The notes below the pieces were generated by a model. The model searched no databases, was not told where the DNA came from, and saw only the letters and a program-made list of their open reading frames with translations. 64,000 bases of DNA from Niveispirillum lacus (GTDB lineage: Bacteria > Pseudomonadota > Alphaproteobacteria > Azospirillales > Azospirillaceae): assembly GCF_002251795.1 (NCBI RefSeq), contig NZ_NOXU01000025.1:1-64000 (forward strand), in the 5' to 3' direction. Below are positions 32,946 to 42,749 of this stretch, one piece after another (position 1 is the stretch's first letter; the number at the start of each line of letters is the position of its first letter). The translations under genes and the position numbers were made by a program.

Positions 32946-34952
32946 ATGCGAATGGACAGGCTGAAAATCGCACATCGCATCTTCACGGGGCAGGGATTGC
33001 TGCTGTTCTTGTTGCTGCTTATTGGCGGTGGGGCCATTACCGGGCTTGCGATTATTGACGGCAGTTTCTCTGAGTATCGCCGCATCGCGCGCAACGCCAA
33101 CCTGATCGCCGCGATTGATCAGCACGTGTCGCAGACGCGCATTTATATGAAGGATTTTCTCCTGACCGGGGATGAAGCCTTTGTGCCACGGATCGAGGCA
33201 GCGACCAAAAAAGTCGACACGCTGCTGTCGGAAGCGGACAAGACGTTGATCAATCCGGGTCGTCGGGCCATGCTGGCCGACCTGACCGCAACCTTCGCCG
33301 CCTACAAGTCGGCGATCGGCGATCTGGTGTCTCTGGATGCCAGAATCGACACGGCCACGGCCGACATCCTGGATAAGAACGGCCCGGTGGCCATGGCCAA
33401 GCTGGATCAGGCCCTGCGCCTTGCCGACAGTGATGGGGATGCCCGCGCCGCCTTGCTGATCGCCAATACGGAGCGGGATTTCCTCCTGGTCCGTTTTTTT
33501 ATGCAACGTTTTGAGAATCGGCGGGACGAAGCCACGCAGGACGGGCTGACCAAAGCATTGGCGGACTTGGAAAAAAGCACGCAAGCCCTGGCCAATCAGG
33601 CACGCGGCGCCCGCCGCGCCCTGATCTTGGACATCGTGCGGCCTCTGACCACCTATCGTGAAGGTGCCAACACCAAGATGGGCCTGCTGCGGGAAGCAGA
33701 AACCATTGTCCAGACCCGGCTGAACCCGAACGGCGGCAAGCTCAGCAAGGTGGCGAATGACATTTCCGAATCTCAAACCGGACAGCAGAACCAGATTGGG
33801 CCGCAGGTTGTGGCCACCATTAACACGATTGAATCCAGTGCCATCGGTCTGTCCATCCTGTCGGTCCTGCTGGGGATCGGAGGTTCCCTCATCGTTGCCC
33901 GCTCCATCACTCGGCCGATCAACAGCCTGACCACCACCATGGGCCGGCTGGCCGAGGGTGACCTGTCCGTGAATGTCGGTTTCACCGACAACCGCGATGA
34001 GATCGGCGACATGTCGCGGGCCGTGGAAGTATTCAAGACCAACGGCATTGAACGCCGCCGTCTGGAGGAAGAGCAGGCCGTCGCCCGTGAGGCACGGGAG
34101 CGGCGGGCCCAGACGCTGGAAACGCTGATGAGCCGGTTCGATCAGGATGTGCAGGCCCTGGTGGGTGAACTGAGTACGGCCAGTACCCAGATGCGCGCGT
34201 CGGCCCAGTCCATGTCGGCCCTATCCGAACAGACGGCACAGCAATCGATGACAGTGGCCAGTGCCGCGGAACAGGCCAGTGCCAATGTACAGGCCGTGGC
34301 CACCGCAACCGAAGAATTGTCCAGTTCTTTGGGCGAAATCACCCGTCGGGTGGCGGAAAGCGCGCAGATCACGCGGGTGGCCTATGATCAGGCCAACGCC
34401 ACCAACCAGACGGTCAATTCCTTGTCGGAAGCGGCGGGTCGCATTGGCACAGTGGTGCAACTGATCGCCGATATTGCGGGCCAGACCAATCTTCTGGCGC
34501 TGAATGCCACGATTGAGGCCGCCCGCGCCGGCGAGGCCGGCAAGGGATTTGCCGTGGTGGCATCGGAAGTCAAAAGCCTGGCAACACAGACGGCCCGCGC
34601 CACAGGCGATATCAACGAACAGGTGCAGCAGGTTCAGTCCGCCACCCAACAGGCGGTTGATGCCATCCGGTCGATCACCGGCACCATTGCCCGGGTGAAC
34701 GAGATTGCGACCGCCATCGCGGCGGCAGTTGAGGAACAGGGGGCGGCCACGCAGGAGATTGCCCGCAATGTGCAGCAGGCCGCCGCCGGCACTCAGGATG
34801 TGACCGCCACCATCGACACTGTCCGTGCTGCCGCCGGCCAAACCGGACAATCGGCCGGGCAGGTGCTGAACGCAGCGGTCGGCGTGCAGAACCAGTCCAC
34901 GCGCCTGACCCAGGTTGTCAGCAGCTTCCTGACCGGGGTTAAGTCCGCCTGA
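32946..34952 (+). CDS. Methyl-accepting chemotaxis protein
   Basis: 668 residues; the ATG at 32946 has GGGG 6 bases before it. Membrane helix 1 ([20 protein letters not shown]), a helical periplasmic sensor of about 260 residues (resembling the HBM/4HB bundle type), membrane helix 2 ([16 protein letters not shown]), HAMP ([22 protein letters not shown]) and a long cytoplasmic coiled coil with the conserved hairpin tip [20 protein letters not shown]. There is no NWETF-like C-terminal pentapeptide. It senses an unknown ligand and signals to CheA/CheW, not encoded here. Confidence 0.94.
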   Translation: MRMDRLKIAHRIFTGQGLLLFLLLLIGGGAITGLAIIDGSFSEYRRIARNANLIAAIDQHVSQTRIYMKDFLLTGDEAFVPRIEAATKKVDTLLSEADKTLINPGRRAMLADLTATFAAYKSAIGDLVSLDARIDTATADILDKNGPVAMAKLDQALRLADSDGDARAALLIANTERDFLLVRFFMQRFENRRDEATQDGLTKALADLEKSTQALANQARGARRALILDIVRPLTTYREGANTKMGLLREAETIVQTRLNPNGGKLSKVANDISESQTGQQNQIGPQVVATINTIESSAIGLSILSVLLGIGGSLIVARSITRPINSLTTTMGRLAEGDLSVNVGFTDNRDEIGDMSRAVEVFKTNGIERRRLEEEQAVAREARERRAQTLETLMSRFDQDVQALVGELSTASTQMRASAQSMSALSEQTAQQSMTVASAAEQASANVQAVATATEELSSSLGEITRRVAESAQITRVAYDQANATNQTVNSLSEAAGRIGTVVQLIADIAGQTNLLALNATIEAARAGEAGKGFAVVASEVKSLATQTARATGDINEQVQQVQSATQQAVDAIRSITGTIARVNEIATAIAAAVEEQGAATQEIARNVQQAAAGTQDVTATIDTVRAAAGQTGQSAGQVLNAAVGVQNQSTRLTQVVSSFLTGVKSA

Positions 34953-34978
34953 TCAAACCGTTCCTGATGGGGGCAGGA

Positions 34979-36022
34979 TCAGATCCCGCCCCCATCGCTG
35001 AATGCATAGATATCGTATGACGCCAAGGCCCGGCCGATATCGGCAATGGCCCGGTTCGCTGTCGGCAGGCGACCGCCCATGGTAATGAAGCCATGCACCA
35101 TATCGGGATAAAGCCGGTGCAGAACCGGAACACCCGCTGCGGCCAGGCGCCCAGCATAGGCCCGACCTTCATCCAGCAACGGGTCGAACCCGGCGGTGAT
35201 GATCACCGTGGGGGGCAGCCCGTCAAGCCGTTCGGCACGCAGCGGAGAGACTTGCCAATCACCCTGGGCCTCCTGCCCGGCCAGGTAATTCCGGATGTAA
35301 CCGACATAGGCCTGGCGGGTGAGCAGATATCCATCAGACCGGGTGAAATGGCTGGGCAGGCTGGCCGTCAGATCGACCGCCGGATAGATCAGCACCTGGG
35401 TCTTCAACACTGGCCCGCCCGCATCCCGTGCCTTCAGTGCCAATATGGCGGCGATGTTGCCGCCCGCGCTGTCACCCGCCACGCCAATGGCCAAGGGATC
35501 AATGGCCAGCAAAGGGGCATGCGCGGCTAACCAGCGCAGGGCCGCCCAACCATCCTCAATCGCCGCTGGCCAGGGATGTTCGGGTGCCAACCGGTAATCG
35601 ACTGCGACAATCGCATGGCCGGTCGCCACGGCCAATTGCCGGCACAGCGTGTCATGGCTGTCCAGGTCGCCCACGGTCCAGCCGCCGCCATGAAAGAACA
35701 GAAGGGCCGGCAGAGGACGGAAACCGAACGACGGACGATAAAGCCGTAGGGCCAGGGGGCCGCCCGGACCGGCAATCGTCTCATCCCGAACAGAGGCGAT
35801 CTCAGGGGCCTGCGGGCCCAAGGCGCGGCGTACGCGGGTGAAAATGCGCCGGGTCTCGGCGATATCGCCGCCCCCATCCGCACTGCCCGCTATGATGCGA
35901 ACCACATCCGCAACCTCGGGTGACAGCTCCGGTCCCACCTGAAACCCGGGCTTCTCCGGCACCAGACACAAGGACGCCGCACGGTGGGGAGCGGGGGCGA
36001 TGGGCAGGATGGTGCCGGTCAT
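34979..36022 (-). CDS. Alpha/beta hydrolase, hormone-sensitive-lipase-type esterase
   Basis: 347 residues. The oxyanion motif HGGGW (FFHGGGWTVGD) and nucleophile motif GDSAGG (VAGDSAGGNIAA) define the HSL family; the acid is in ITAGFDPLLDEG and the His in DMVHGFITMGG. Cytoplasmic, likely acting on short-chain esters. It is convergent with the chemoreceptor, with a GC hairpin (34966-34996) across the junction, and is followed upstream on the same strand by the porin gene. Confidence 0.9.
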   Translation of the reverse strand: MTGTILPIAPAPHRAASLCLVPEKPGFQVGPELSPEVADVVRIIAGSADGGGDIAETRRIFTRVRRALGPQAPEIASVRDETIAGPGGPLALRLYRPSFGFRPLPALLFFHGGGWTVGDLDSHDTLCRQLAVATGHAIVAVDYRLAPEHPWPAAIEDGWAALRWLAAHAPLLAIDPLAIGVAGDSAGGNIAAILALKARDAGGPVLKTQVLIYPAVDLTASLPSHFTRSDGYLLTRQAYVGYIRNYLAGQEAQGDWQVSPLRAERLDGLPPTVIITAGFDPLLDEGRAYAGRLAAAGVPVLHRLYPDMVHGFITMGGRLPTANRAIADIGRALASYDIYAFSDGGGI

Positions 36023-36097
36023 GGTTTTTCTCCGCGTGGATGAAGCAGGGGCGACGGGGCCAGCGGTTTAAGAAACCGGCCCCGTCGCAGGAGAGGA

Positions 36098-37348
36098 TCA
36101 GAAGCGCACGCGCGCGCCCGTCACCACGCCGAACACATCCTTGAAGTCGGCTGTTGGCGTGTCATAGCTGTGGTTGCGTACGCCGACATACAGGTCGGTC
36201 GCCCAGGCATCGACCGTCTGCACATAGGCCGCCCCGATGGCCTCGGCGTCAGCGCCGGCAGCCGTCAGGTCTTTCTGCTTATAGTAATCGACCGAGAAAG
36301 AGCTGGCACCCACCGGGGTCAGCTTGGCGATATAGCCAACCTTGCCATACCAGAAATCGCTGTTGCGCGGGCCCAGGTCACGGGTACCTGCGGCGGCGGT
36401 GACATTGAAGCCGCTGGCAAACTTCACCGACACTGACCCGTTGGACTGGGTGTCGAAACCGGTGCGGCTGTCATTATCGGCATAGGCGACGGCAGCCGCC
36501 ACTTCCGTATCGCCGATCTTGGCATTGTAGCGGATGGCCCCGTCGGTAGCGCCGCCTTCCGTCACACTGGTCGACAGTTGCAAACCACCGCCGAAGGTCG
36601 GCGTGTCATAGCGCACGCGGTCTTCACGGTGCAGACCGTCGAAATTGTTGAAGGCGGTATTAACCGTGGCGCTGGCGGCACGGGTCCGCGTGTTCCGGAA
36701 CGCCACACCACCAAAGGCCTGACCGATATCAGAGTAGCCCAGCATGGTAACGGTGCCGGAGAGATCAACCTCTGCGGTCTGGTTGCTGGCCGTGTCGCCC
36801 TGACCAACCCAGAGGCGGCCCAGACCCTTATGCTGGATCCAGAATTCGACCTTGCGCTCGTTCACCGAGAAGGCCCCACTATCGGTGCCGATGCCCGTGC
36901 TGCGTGTCGACGCGGACGAGGTTTCCAGTTCGATGTCGGTGCCGGCCGTCCATTGGTCATCCAGCTTGGCCTGACCGGCCAGCCGGATACGCGAGGAGGC
37001 GGTGGCATTGTCGGCATGGATCAGGTCGCTGTCGAACCCGTCATCGACCAGACTGACCACCCGACCAATCTGACCGGACAGGGTCAGCTTGACCCTGCTA
37101 TTGCCAGACTGCGTCACCTGCGGTGCCTTAAAGGCATCGGCGGCCACCAGAGGGGCATCCTTGCTGGCCGGCGGGCCGGCCGGCGTGCTGGGCGCCTTTT
37201 CCAGCTTCTCGATACGGGTCAGCAACTCCTTCACCTGGGCGCGCAGGGCGTCAACCTCGGATGCTGATTGTGCAGAGGCTGGCAGGGCGAAGGCGGCGAT
37301 GGCCGCACCGGTCAACAGGGCAGCGGTGGTGGAACGGAACGTCGTCAT
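36098..37348 (-). CDS. Outer-membrane porin
   Basis: 416 residues from the ATG at 37348 (AAGGG ribosome site). Signal peptide ending at PASAQ, a short N-terminal coiled coil (VDALRAQVKELLTRIEKLEK) and a beta-barrel with many amphipathic strands ending ...VVTGARVRF, terminal Phe. The coiled-coil plus barrel layout matches trimeric alphaproteobacterial and DcaP-like porins. Substrate unknown. A long 5' region with small hairpins precedes it. Confidence 0.88.
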   Translation of the reverse strand: MTTFRSTTAALLTGAAIAAFALPASAQSASEVDALRAQVKELLTRIEKLEKAPSTPAGPPASKDAPLVAADAFKAPQVTQSGNSRVKLTLSGQIGRVVSLVDDGFDSDLIHADNATASSRIRLAGQAKLDDQWTAGTDIELETSSASTRSTGIGTDSGAFSVNERKVEFWIQHKGLGRLWVGQGDTASNQTAEVDLSGTVTMLGYSDIGQAFGGVAFRNTRTRAASATVNTAFNNFDGLHREDRVRYDTPTFGGGLQLSTSVTEGGATDGAIRYNAKIGDTEVAAAVAYADNDSRTGFDTQSNGSVSVKFASGFNVTAAAGTRDLGPRNSDFWYGKVGYIAKLTPVGASSFSVDYYKQKDLTAAGADAEAIGAAYVQTVDAWATDLYVGVRNHSYDTPTADFKDVFGVVTGARVRF

Positions 37349-37814
37349 GTGATTTCCCTTCATCTTTTTAAGGTTTTTCTGCCGGAGGAAGGGGGCGCTG
37401 GAGGACATTCGGCATCCCTTGCAATCTTCCACGGGCGTGTTTATCCCCGTGCCGGCCACCCAATGGCGCCGGTTCCGGCCTCGGTTTCTGTCAATAATCA
37501 TCGCCTGGCGGGTCAGTCGCCGCCGCTGGCGGGTCCTGAGGGGTCAGGGACAACAGGTCGTCATCGGGTGTCTCCTTCTGGTTTGGACACCACGAGGCTT
37601 CGTGGCGCTTTAGCGTTTGGTGACGCGGCGCAAGCTGTCAGGTCAAATGCCCGCGGATGGGTTTCAACACCATCGACATGAATATTGTCGATTAATTCCC
37701 ATGCCGTCAATGGGGTTTTGTAAAATAAATGAAATCACATTTCACTAGTGTTGTATGGCAATCCAACCCGACGCGTTATGTTACACCCAACAAATGTTTG
37801 AATGGGAGGGTGCA
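37349..37814. other. Divergent intergenic region upstream of the porin
   Basis: 466 bases. On the aldolase side it is AT-rich (37680-37760) and includes a dyad TGAAA-TCACA-TTTCA at 37730-37744 that could be an operator. On the porin side there are small hairpins (for example CCACGAGGCTTCGTGG at 37590-37605). No gene is evident. Confidence 0.45.
37730..37744. promoter_or_regulatory. Possible operator dyad
   Basis: Perfect 5-bp arms TGAAA and TTTCA around TCACA, 71 bases upstream of the class II aldolase start in the AT-rich promoter zone. The regulator is unknown. Confidence 0.25.
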
Positions 37815-38594
37815 ATGGGTGAGGGATTGGCTATCGCCGGCAGTGCCGCCGCCGGGGGCAGCGTGAAGGATGAGGCGGCGATCCGCCGCGATCTGGCGGC
37901 AGCCTATCGGCTGACAGCCCTGTTCGGCTGGGACGATCTGGTCTTCACCCATATCTCCGCCCGCGTGCCCGGCCCCGACCATCATTTCCTGATCAATCCC
38001 TATGGGATGTTGTTTGAGGAGATCACAGCCTCCTCCCTTGTCCGTATCGACATGGACGGGAACAAACGGGACAACAGCCCCTATCCGGTGAACCCCGCCG
38101 GCTTCACCATCCATGCGGCGGTGCATGCGGCGCGTGACGATGCGGGCTGTGTCATGCACCTGCACACACCCGACGGGACCGCCGTGGCCACCCTTTCCGA
38201 CGGGCTGCTGCCGCTGAACCAGACGGCCCAGTTGGTCCTGGCCGACTTGGCCTATCATGATTATGAAGGGGTGGCGCTGGACCCTGCTGAAATCCCGCGC
38301 CTGCAGCGGGATCTGGGGTCCAAATCCACCATGTTGCTGCGCAATCACGGCACCTTGACGGTGGGGGCGACCGTGGCCGAGGCATTCACCCGCATGTATT
38401 TCCTGGAACGGGCCTGCACGATGCAGGTCCGCACCCTGTCCATGGCGGGCCGGACGCTGCATGACACCGAACAAGGCGTCATCGACAAGAACATGGCGCT
38501 GGGCCGCATTGCCGTGGCACCCGCCGCCAACCAGTTGATCTGGCCGGCATTGCTGCGCAAGCTGGACCGTGTGTCGCCGGGGTATAGAGAGTAA
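37815..38594 (+). CDS. Class II aldolase/adducin family protein
   Basis: 259 residues from the ATG at 37815, which has an excellent GGGAGGG ribosome site; earlier ATGs at 37755 and 37794 lack one. Family hallmarks are FTHISARVPG, the metal-binding His of VMHLHTPDGTA and the third His near LLRNHGTLTVG. Members are Zn-dependent aldolases, epimerases or decarboxylases; the substrate is not predictable. A strong hairpin follows the stop directly. Confidence 0.9.
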   Translation: MGEGLAIAGSAAAGGSVKDEAAIRRDLAAAYRLTALFGWDDLVFTHISARVPGPDHHFLINPYGMLFEEITASSLVRIDMDGNKRDNSPYPVNPAGFTIHAAVHAARDDAGCVMHLHTPDGTAVATLSDGLLPLNQTAQLVLADLAYHDYEGVALDPAEIPRLQRDLGSKSTMLLRNHGTLTVGATVAEAFTRMYFLERACTMQVRTLSMAGRTLHDTEQGVIDKNMALGRIAVAPAANQLIWPALLRKLDRVSPGYRE

Positions 38595-38624
38595 CACCAT
38601 GGGTCAAAACCTTGACCCATGGTG
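38595..38624. terminator. Strong hairpin right after the aldolase stop
   Basis: 13-bp perfect stem CACCATGGGTCAA / TTGACCCATGGTG with a 4-base loop, starting at the base after the stop. There is no T tract. Two or three GC-rich hairpins follow (38627-38695), together forming a structured block between convergent genes, probably a two-way terminator or a REP-like element. Confidence 0.5.
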
Positions 38625-38714
38625 ACGGCGGCGACTGCCGCCGCGCCGCACATGCGGCGTAAGCCCAGCCGCCGGATGGCGGCGCCCGGCGTTTGAGGGA
38701 GCGTGAACAAGCCC

Positions 38715-39086
38715 TCACCAGCCCTTATCCGCCACATCCTCGACATAGACCAGCGCCCGACCCTCGGCCAGCAGCACCCCGTCCGGCCCATGGCAGGTGG
38801 TTTCCAGGTCGACCAGATGCTTGTCCGCCCGGATGCGCGTCACGGCCACCCGCGCTGTCAGCTCGCCGCCCAGCGGCACGGGTTTCAGGAACCTTGTCTG
38901 TTGCTTGAGATAATTGGTACCCGGCCCCGGCACCTTGACGCCCAGCAGGTAGGAGAAAAGCGCGCCCACCAGCGGTTCAGGCACCGCGCCGTTGGGCATC
39001 GCCGCCCCGCCCAGTGTCTGGTAATCAGCCACATCCTGCGCGGTAAAGGCCCGTTTCACGATGGCTTCATCGCCCAGCCGGATCAT
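38715..39086 (-). CDS. MaoC-like hotdog protein (possible hydratase partner)
   Basis: 123 residues with a hotdog-fold pattern (YQTLGGAAMPNGAVPEPLVGALFSYLLG, RFLKPVPLGGELTARVAVTRI). It lacks the full Asp/His hydratase motif seen in its upstream neighbour and overlaps that gene by 4 bases (ATGA). It may act with the neighbour as a two-protein enoyl-CoA hydratase, or as a thioesterase. Confidence 0.8.
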   Translation of the reverse strand: MIRLGDEAIVKRAFTAQDVADYQTLGGAAMPNGAVPEPLVGALFSYLLGVKVPGPGTNYLKQQTRFLKPVPLGGELTARVAVTRIRADKHLVDLETTCHGPDGVLLAEGRALVYVEDVADKGW

Positions 39087-39463
39087 GCCGCCACTCCCAT
39101 CTCAAACATTCCTTCACAGGTGATAATGCCATCCGCCACCCGCTGCACCTTCACGGCCACCTGCGCGATGCCATCGGCCTCCCCCACCAATTCGGCGGTG
39201 AAGCGCATCATTTCCCCCGTGTAGGTCGGGGCCGGAAAGCGCACATCCTTGGCGATCTGCCGCCCGTCTGGCCGCACCTGCCCCGCCAGTCCGCGCAGGA
39301 TGGAGCATAAGAACAACCCATGCGCCACCGTCCGCCCGAACCGGGTACGGGATGAGAAATCAGGGTCAACATGGATAGGATTGTCATCACCCGACAGGCG
39401 GGCGAACAGGTCGAACTCGGCCTGCGTCAGGCTGCGGTCGATGCTGATATGGGTCGGGGGCAT
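39083..39463 (-). CDS. MaoC family (R)-specific enoyl-CoA hydratase
   Basis: 126 residues with the (R)-hydratase catalytic signature: Asp-x4-His in GDDNPIHVD followed by RTVAHGLFLCSIL. It hydrates trans-2-enoyl-CoA. It lies between the acyl-CoA ligase and the second MaoC-like gene on the same strand, which places it in a CoA-ester degradation pathway. Confidence 0.9.
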   Translation of the reverse strand: MPPTHISIDRSLTQAEFDLFARLSGDDNPIHVDPDFSSRTRFGRTVAHGLFLCSILRGLAGQVRPDGRQIAKDVRFPAPTYTGEMMRFTAELVGEADGIAQVAVKVQRVADGIITCEGMFEMGVAA

Positions 39464-39547
39464 TTTCCGCTCACAAGATGGTGGTGGAATGCACTGCCTT
39501 GCCGGTGGTCGCCGGGGAGGCAGCGCAGGGAACGGGGATGTGGGGGA

Positions 39548-41032
39548 TCACAGCCGATGTTTCTGCACCTTCCCCGCGGCCGTCCGCGGAAAGTCGGCCA
39601 CGGCGACAAAACGCTTGGGAACCTTGAACGGCGCCAGCCTTTCGCGGCAGTACCGTGTCAGATCTTCAGTCGACGGCAGGGTCTGGCCGGGCCGAAGCAG
39701 GATATGGGCCTGCCCGACCTCCCCCCATTTTTCATCCGGGATGCCAATGACGGCGGCTTCCAGAATGGCGGGGTGCTGGGCCAGCACATTCTCCACCTCC
39801 GCCGGATAGACATTCTCCCCACCGGAAATGAACATCTCCTTGATGCGGCCGACGATGTAATAAAACCCATCGGCATCGCAGCGGGCCAGATCCCCGGATT
39901 TCAGCCAGCCATCAGCGGAAAAGGCGGCGGCGGTGGCGTCCGGTCGGTTCCAGTAACCGGGCGTGATGCCAGGGCCACCGAACCATAATTCCCCCGCCTG
40001 CCCTGGTTCCACATCCAGCCCGTCCGGGCCGACAATGCGTATACCGGCCAGGACCTGCGGTTTGCCCACCGATCCGATCTTCTCGGCCACCCGGTTCGGG
40101 TCCATGATAAAGGCGGTGGGGCCGGTTTCCGTCATGCCCATGCCATTGCACACCCGCACGCCGCGTTCCAGGAAACGCTGCACCAGCAGGTCCGGCAACG
40201 GCGCCCCGCCGCAGCCCCAGGACCGCAGGCGCGTCAGGTCGACAGAGGCAAAACGCGGATGCATGGCCAGCATCTGATAGACCGCAGGCACCCCGAACAT
40301 GGCATCAATCCGGCCCGCGGCGACAAGGTCCAGCATCACATCGGCATCAAAGCCAGGCATGATCAGCACCCGCCCTCCCACGATCAAGGTGGGCAGCGTG
40401 TGCAGGTTGATACCCGCCGTGTGGAAAAGCGGCAGGAAATTCAATGTCGTGTCGCGGCCCGTCAGGCCTATGGGCTGCGAGATGTTGATATAATTCACCA
40501 TGGCCATGGTGAAAGTATAGATCACCGCCTTTGGTTTGCCGGTGGTCCCGGACGTATAGAGCAGATACCAGATGCCGTCGGCCGGCCATTGGCGACGGCC
40601 AGGATGGCAGGGGCTTTGGTCGCGCTGGTCGACATACCCGACATCCAGGCCCAGAAGGGCGGGAACATCGGCTGCAAGCTCAGCCGCCACACCGGCATCA
40701 TCCTCACCAAAGATCAGCAGGCCGGGGGTGCAGTCGGCCAGCAGGGGTCGGATTTCCGCCGCCGGCATGCGCCAGTTCAGCGGCACCAGGATCGCCCCCA
40801 TCTTGGCGCAGGCAAATAACAGCTCGAAAAATTCGATACGATTGCGGCAGAGGATCGCGACGCGGTCGCCCGCGCCGATGCCCAGGGACAGCAGCAGACC
40901 GGCGGCCCGCGCCGCCCGCTCGTCCAGGCCCGCATAGGTCACGGTGCGGCCGGAGGCCACCTCTTCCAGGGCAATGTCGCTGCCGGCCAGTTCCGCGCGT
41001 TTGGCTGTGATGTCAAAGATGCACGGGATCAA
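39548..41032 (-). CDS. Acyl-CoA synthetase (AMP-forming ligase)
   Basis: 494 residues of the adenylate-forming family. Key motifs are LLYTSGTTGKPKAV (phosphate binding), GMTETGPTAF, YYIVGRIKEMFISGGENVYP and the C-terminal catalytic Lys region AGKVQKHRL. It activates a carboxylic acid to its CoA ester. The first four bases overlap the end of the TetR gene (ATGA), so the two are co-transcribed. The chain length or ring nature of the acid is not clear. Confidence 0.92.
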   Translation of the reverse strand: MIPCIFDITAKRAELAGSDIALEEVASGRTVTYAGLDERAARAAGLLLSLGIGAGDRVAILCRNRIEFFELLFACAKMGAILVPLNWRMPAAEIRPLLADCTPGLLIFGEDDAGVAAELAADVPALLGLDVGYVDQRDQSPCHPGRRQWPADGIWYLLYTSGTTGKPKAVIYTFTMAMVNYINISQPIGLTGRDTTLNFLPLFHTAGINLHTLPTLIVGGRVLIMPGFDADVMLDLVAAGRIDAMFGVPAVYQMLAMHPRFASVDLTRLRSWGCGGAPLPDLLVQRFLERGVRVCNGMGMTETGPTAFIMDPNRVAEKIGSVGKPQVLAGIRIVGPDGLDVEPGQAGELWFGGPGITPGYWNRPDATAAAFSADGWLKSGDLARCDADGFYYIVGRIKEMFISGGENVYPAEVENVLAQHPAILEAAVIGIPDEKWGEVGQAHILLRPGQTLPSTEDLTRYCRERLAPFKVPKRFVAVADFPRTAAGKVQKHRL

Positions 41033-41658
41033 TTCCCACCTCCCCCGCGCGCCAGGGGCGACAGACCGAAGGTGATCAGTTCAGCGGCCGCAGCGGCCAC
41101 CTCCTTGGCCGGTTTGTCGCTGCTCCACACCGCATAGCGCATGCCCAGGAACACACTCATCCCGATCAAGGCCCAGGCGCGTTCTTCCTCATGGCCCGGC
41201 CGGATCTCGCCCTTCTCGGCGGCCTGGGCCAGGTTACGGGTATAGGCGGCCGCAAAGACCTTGTAATAGTTCAGATAGGCGTCCTCGGCGACAAACTGCG
41301 CCTCCATGACGATGCGGTACAGGTCCTTGTGCTCACGCACAAACTCGATAAAGGCCTCCAGCCCCAACCGTTCCGCCGTCAGACGGTCGACATTGCCGGG
41401 CACCCGCTCGGCAATGTGCTGACGGGTCAGATGGCCCATATCATCGACCAGGGCGCGGAACACCTGCTCTTTACTGTCAAAGTAGGTGTAGAAGGTGCCC
41501 AGGGCCGCACCCGCCCGCTGCGTGATCCCGCTGATCGACGCTTCATGATATCCGCGCTCCCCGAATTCCGCCGCCGCTGCATCCAGCAGCTTGCGCAGCG
41601 TCCGTTTGCCTCTTTCGGTTCGCGGGGCCTTGGACGTTGCCGTCTCGTCGCCGCCCAT
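41029..41658 (-). CDS. TetR-family transcriptional regulator
   Basis: 209 residues. The helix-turn-helix is in residues 20-65 (TLRKLLDAAAAEFGERGYHE, ALGTFYTYFDSKEQVFRAL); the C-terminal ligand domain is helical. It leads the acyl-CoA ligase/MaoC operon and is divergent from the hydrolase-receptor-MFS genes, so it probably represses one or both in response to a CoA ester or the free acid. Confidence 0.92.
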   Translation of the reverse strand: MGGDETATSKAPRTERGKRTLRKLLDAAAAEFGERGYHEASISGITQRAGAALGTFYTYFDSKEQVFRALVDDMGHLTRQHIAERVPGNVDRLTAERLGLEAFIEFVREHKDLYRIVMEAQFVAEDAYLNYYKVFAAAYTRNLAQAAEKGEIRPGHEEERAWALIGMSVFLGMRYAVWSSDKPAKEVAAAAAELITFGLSPLARGGGGN

Positions 41659-41850
41659 GTTTTCCTCCCTGGCTGTAACTTGAATATTGACTCAGGTTTC
41701 GATTTGCCGCAAGCATGGGTGCAAGCCGGACGGGAGATCGATGAAACGATCCCCAGCAACCAGCCTTCCACGACCGGCACGGCCGGTCCAGGGCGGGATA
41801 CACAACACCGGCGTGGGATGGAACGTTTACCCGTGGGGAAGTGTCGGCGC

Positions 41851-42732
41851 ATGCCGTATCTGATCACCAGCGATCAGGCGAAAATCGCCTATGATGATGT
41901 GGGGCGCGGGCGCCCGCTGCTGCTGGTGCATGGCTGGGCCACGCATGCTGGTTTTTTCCGTCCCCAGGTCGAAGGCCTGTCACAGAGTTTCCGCATCATC
42001 AGTGTCGATCTGCGCGGCCATGGCCGCTCGCGGGCGGCAGAGGGGGATCTCTCGATCGACCTGCTGGCCCGCGACATTGTCGAACTGGCTGACCATCTGG
42101 ACTTGAACGATCTGCTGGTCGTGGGCTGGTCGATGGGGGCCATGGTGCTGTGGCGGGCCCTGTTGGATGGGCTGTCATCGCGCGTGGCCGGCATGATCTC
42201 CATCGACATGGCGCCCCGCGTCATTAATGGCGATGGCTGGGACTTAGGGCTTCGCGGCAGTTCGGCCGCAAAGTCCGCACGGCAGAGCCCGGCTGCGATG
42301 ATCGCCAACTGGCCTTCTGTCGGCCCGCGCGTCGCCGGCCGCATCTTCGCCGAAGGGCGGGAAGTGGAACAGGCCATCCTGCGCCGCTGGGCCGAGACGG
42401 AGGTGGCGGACAGCGACCCCGTGGCCATGGCCCGGCTGTGGGCCTCGCTGACCGCTCAGGATTTCCGCCCCCTGCTGCCTGGCATTTCTGTGCCTGTCCT
42501 GGTGACACACGGAAAACTGTCGCGGCTTTACTGCCAGGATACGGCACAGGCGCTGGCCTCCCTGCTGGCCCAGGCCGTCACCATCGGGTTCGACCGGTCG
42601 GGCCATGCCCCGCATCTGGAAGAACCCGATCTGTTCAACAGCACGCTGACCCGTTTCGCCGCCACCCTGCCTCCGGCGGGTGGTGCCGATGCACCTGGTG
42701 CCGGGCGGGATGAACCCGCCGGCGCTCAATGA
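41851..42732 (+). CDS. Alpha/beta-fold hydrolase
   Basis: 293 residues from the ATG at 41851; an in-frame ATG at 41818 is an alternative. LLLVHGWATHAGFF carries the oxyanion HG, VDLRGHGRS follows, VVGWSMGAMV is the Ser-nucleophile elbow and GHAPHLEEP holds the catalytic His. It lies 17 bases before a TonB receptor gene and is divergent from the TetR operon, which suggests it cleaves an ester or lactone imported by the receptor. Confidence 0.9.
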   Translation: MPYLITSDQAKIAYDDVGRGRPLLLVHGWATHAGFFRPQVEGLSQSFRIISVDLRGHGRSRAAEGDLSIDLLARDIVELADHLDLNDLLVVGWSMGAMVLWRALLDGLSSRVAGMISIDMAPRVINGDGWDLGLRGSSAAKSARQSPAAMIANWPSVGPRVAGRIFAEGREVEQAILRRWAETEVADSDPVAMARLWASLTAQDFRPLLPGISVPVLVTHGKLSRLYCQDTAQALASLLAQAVTIGFDRSGHAPHLEEPDLFNSTLTRFAATLPPAGGADAPGAGRDEPAGAQ

Positions 42733-42749
42733 GAATGAAAGGGAGAACC

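Noticed and set aside
34966-34996. GATGGGGGC/GCCCCCATC hairpin between chemoreceptor and esterase
   Set aside because: It overlaps the esterase stop region and lacks a T tract; it may only reflect coding sequence, so it is not listed as a terminator.
41659-41850. Weak TGA...TCA dyad near 41685 as a TetR operator
   Set aside because: The arms are only three bases and no repeat copy is seen; not enough to call.
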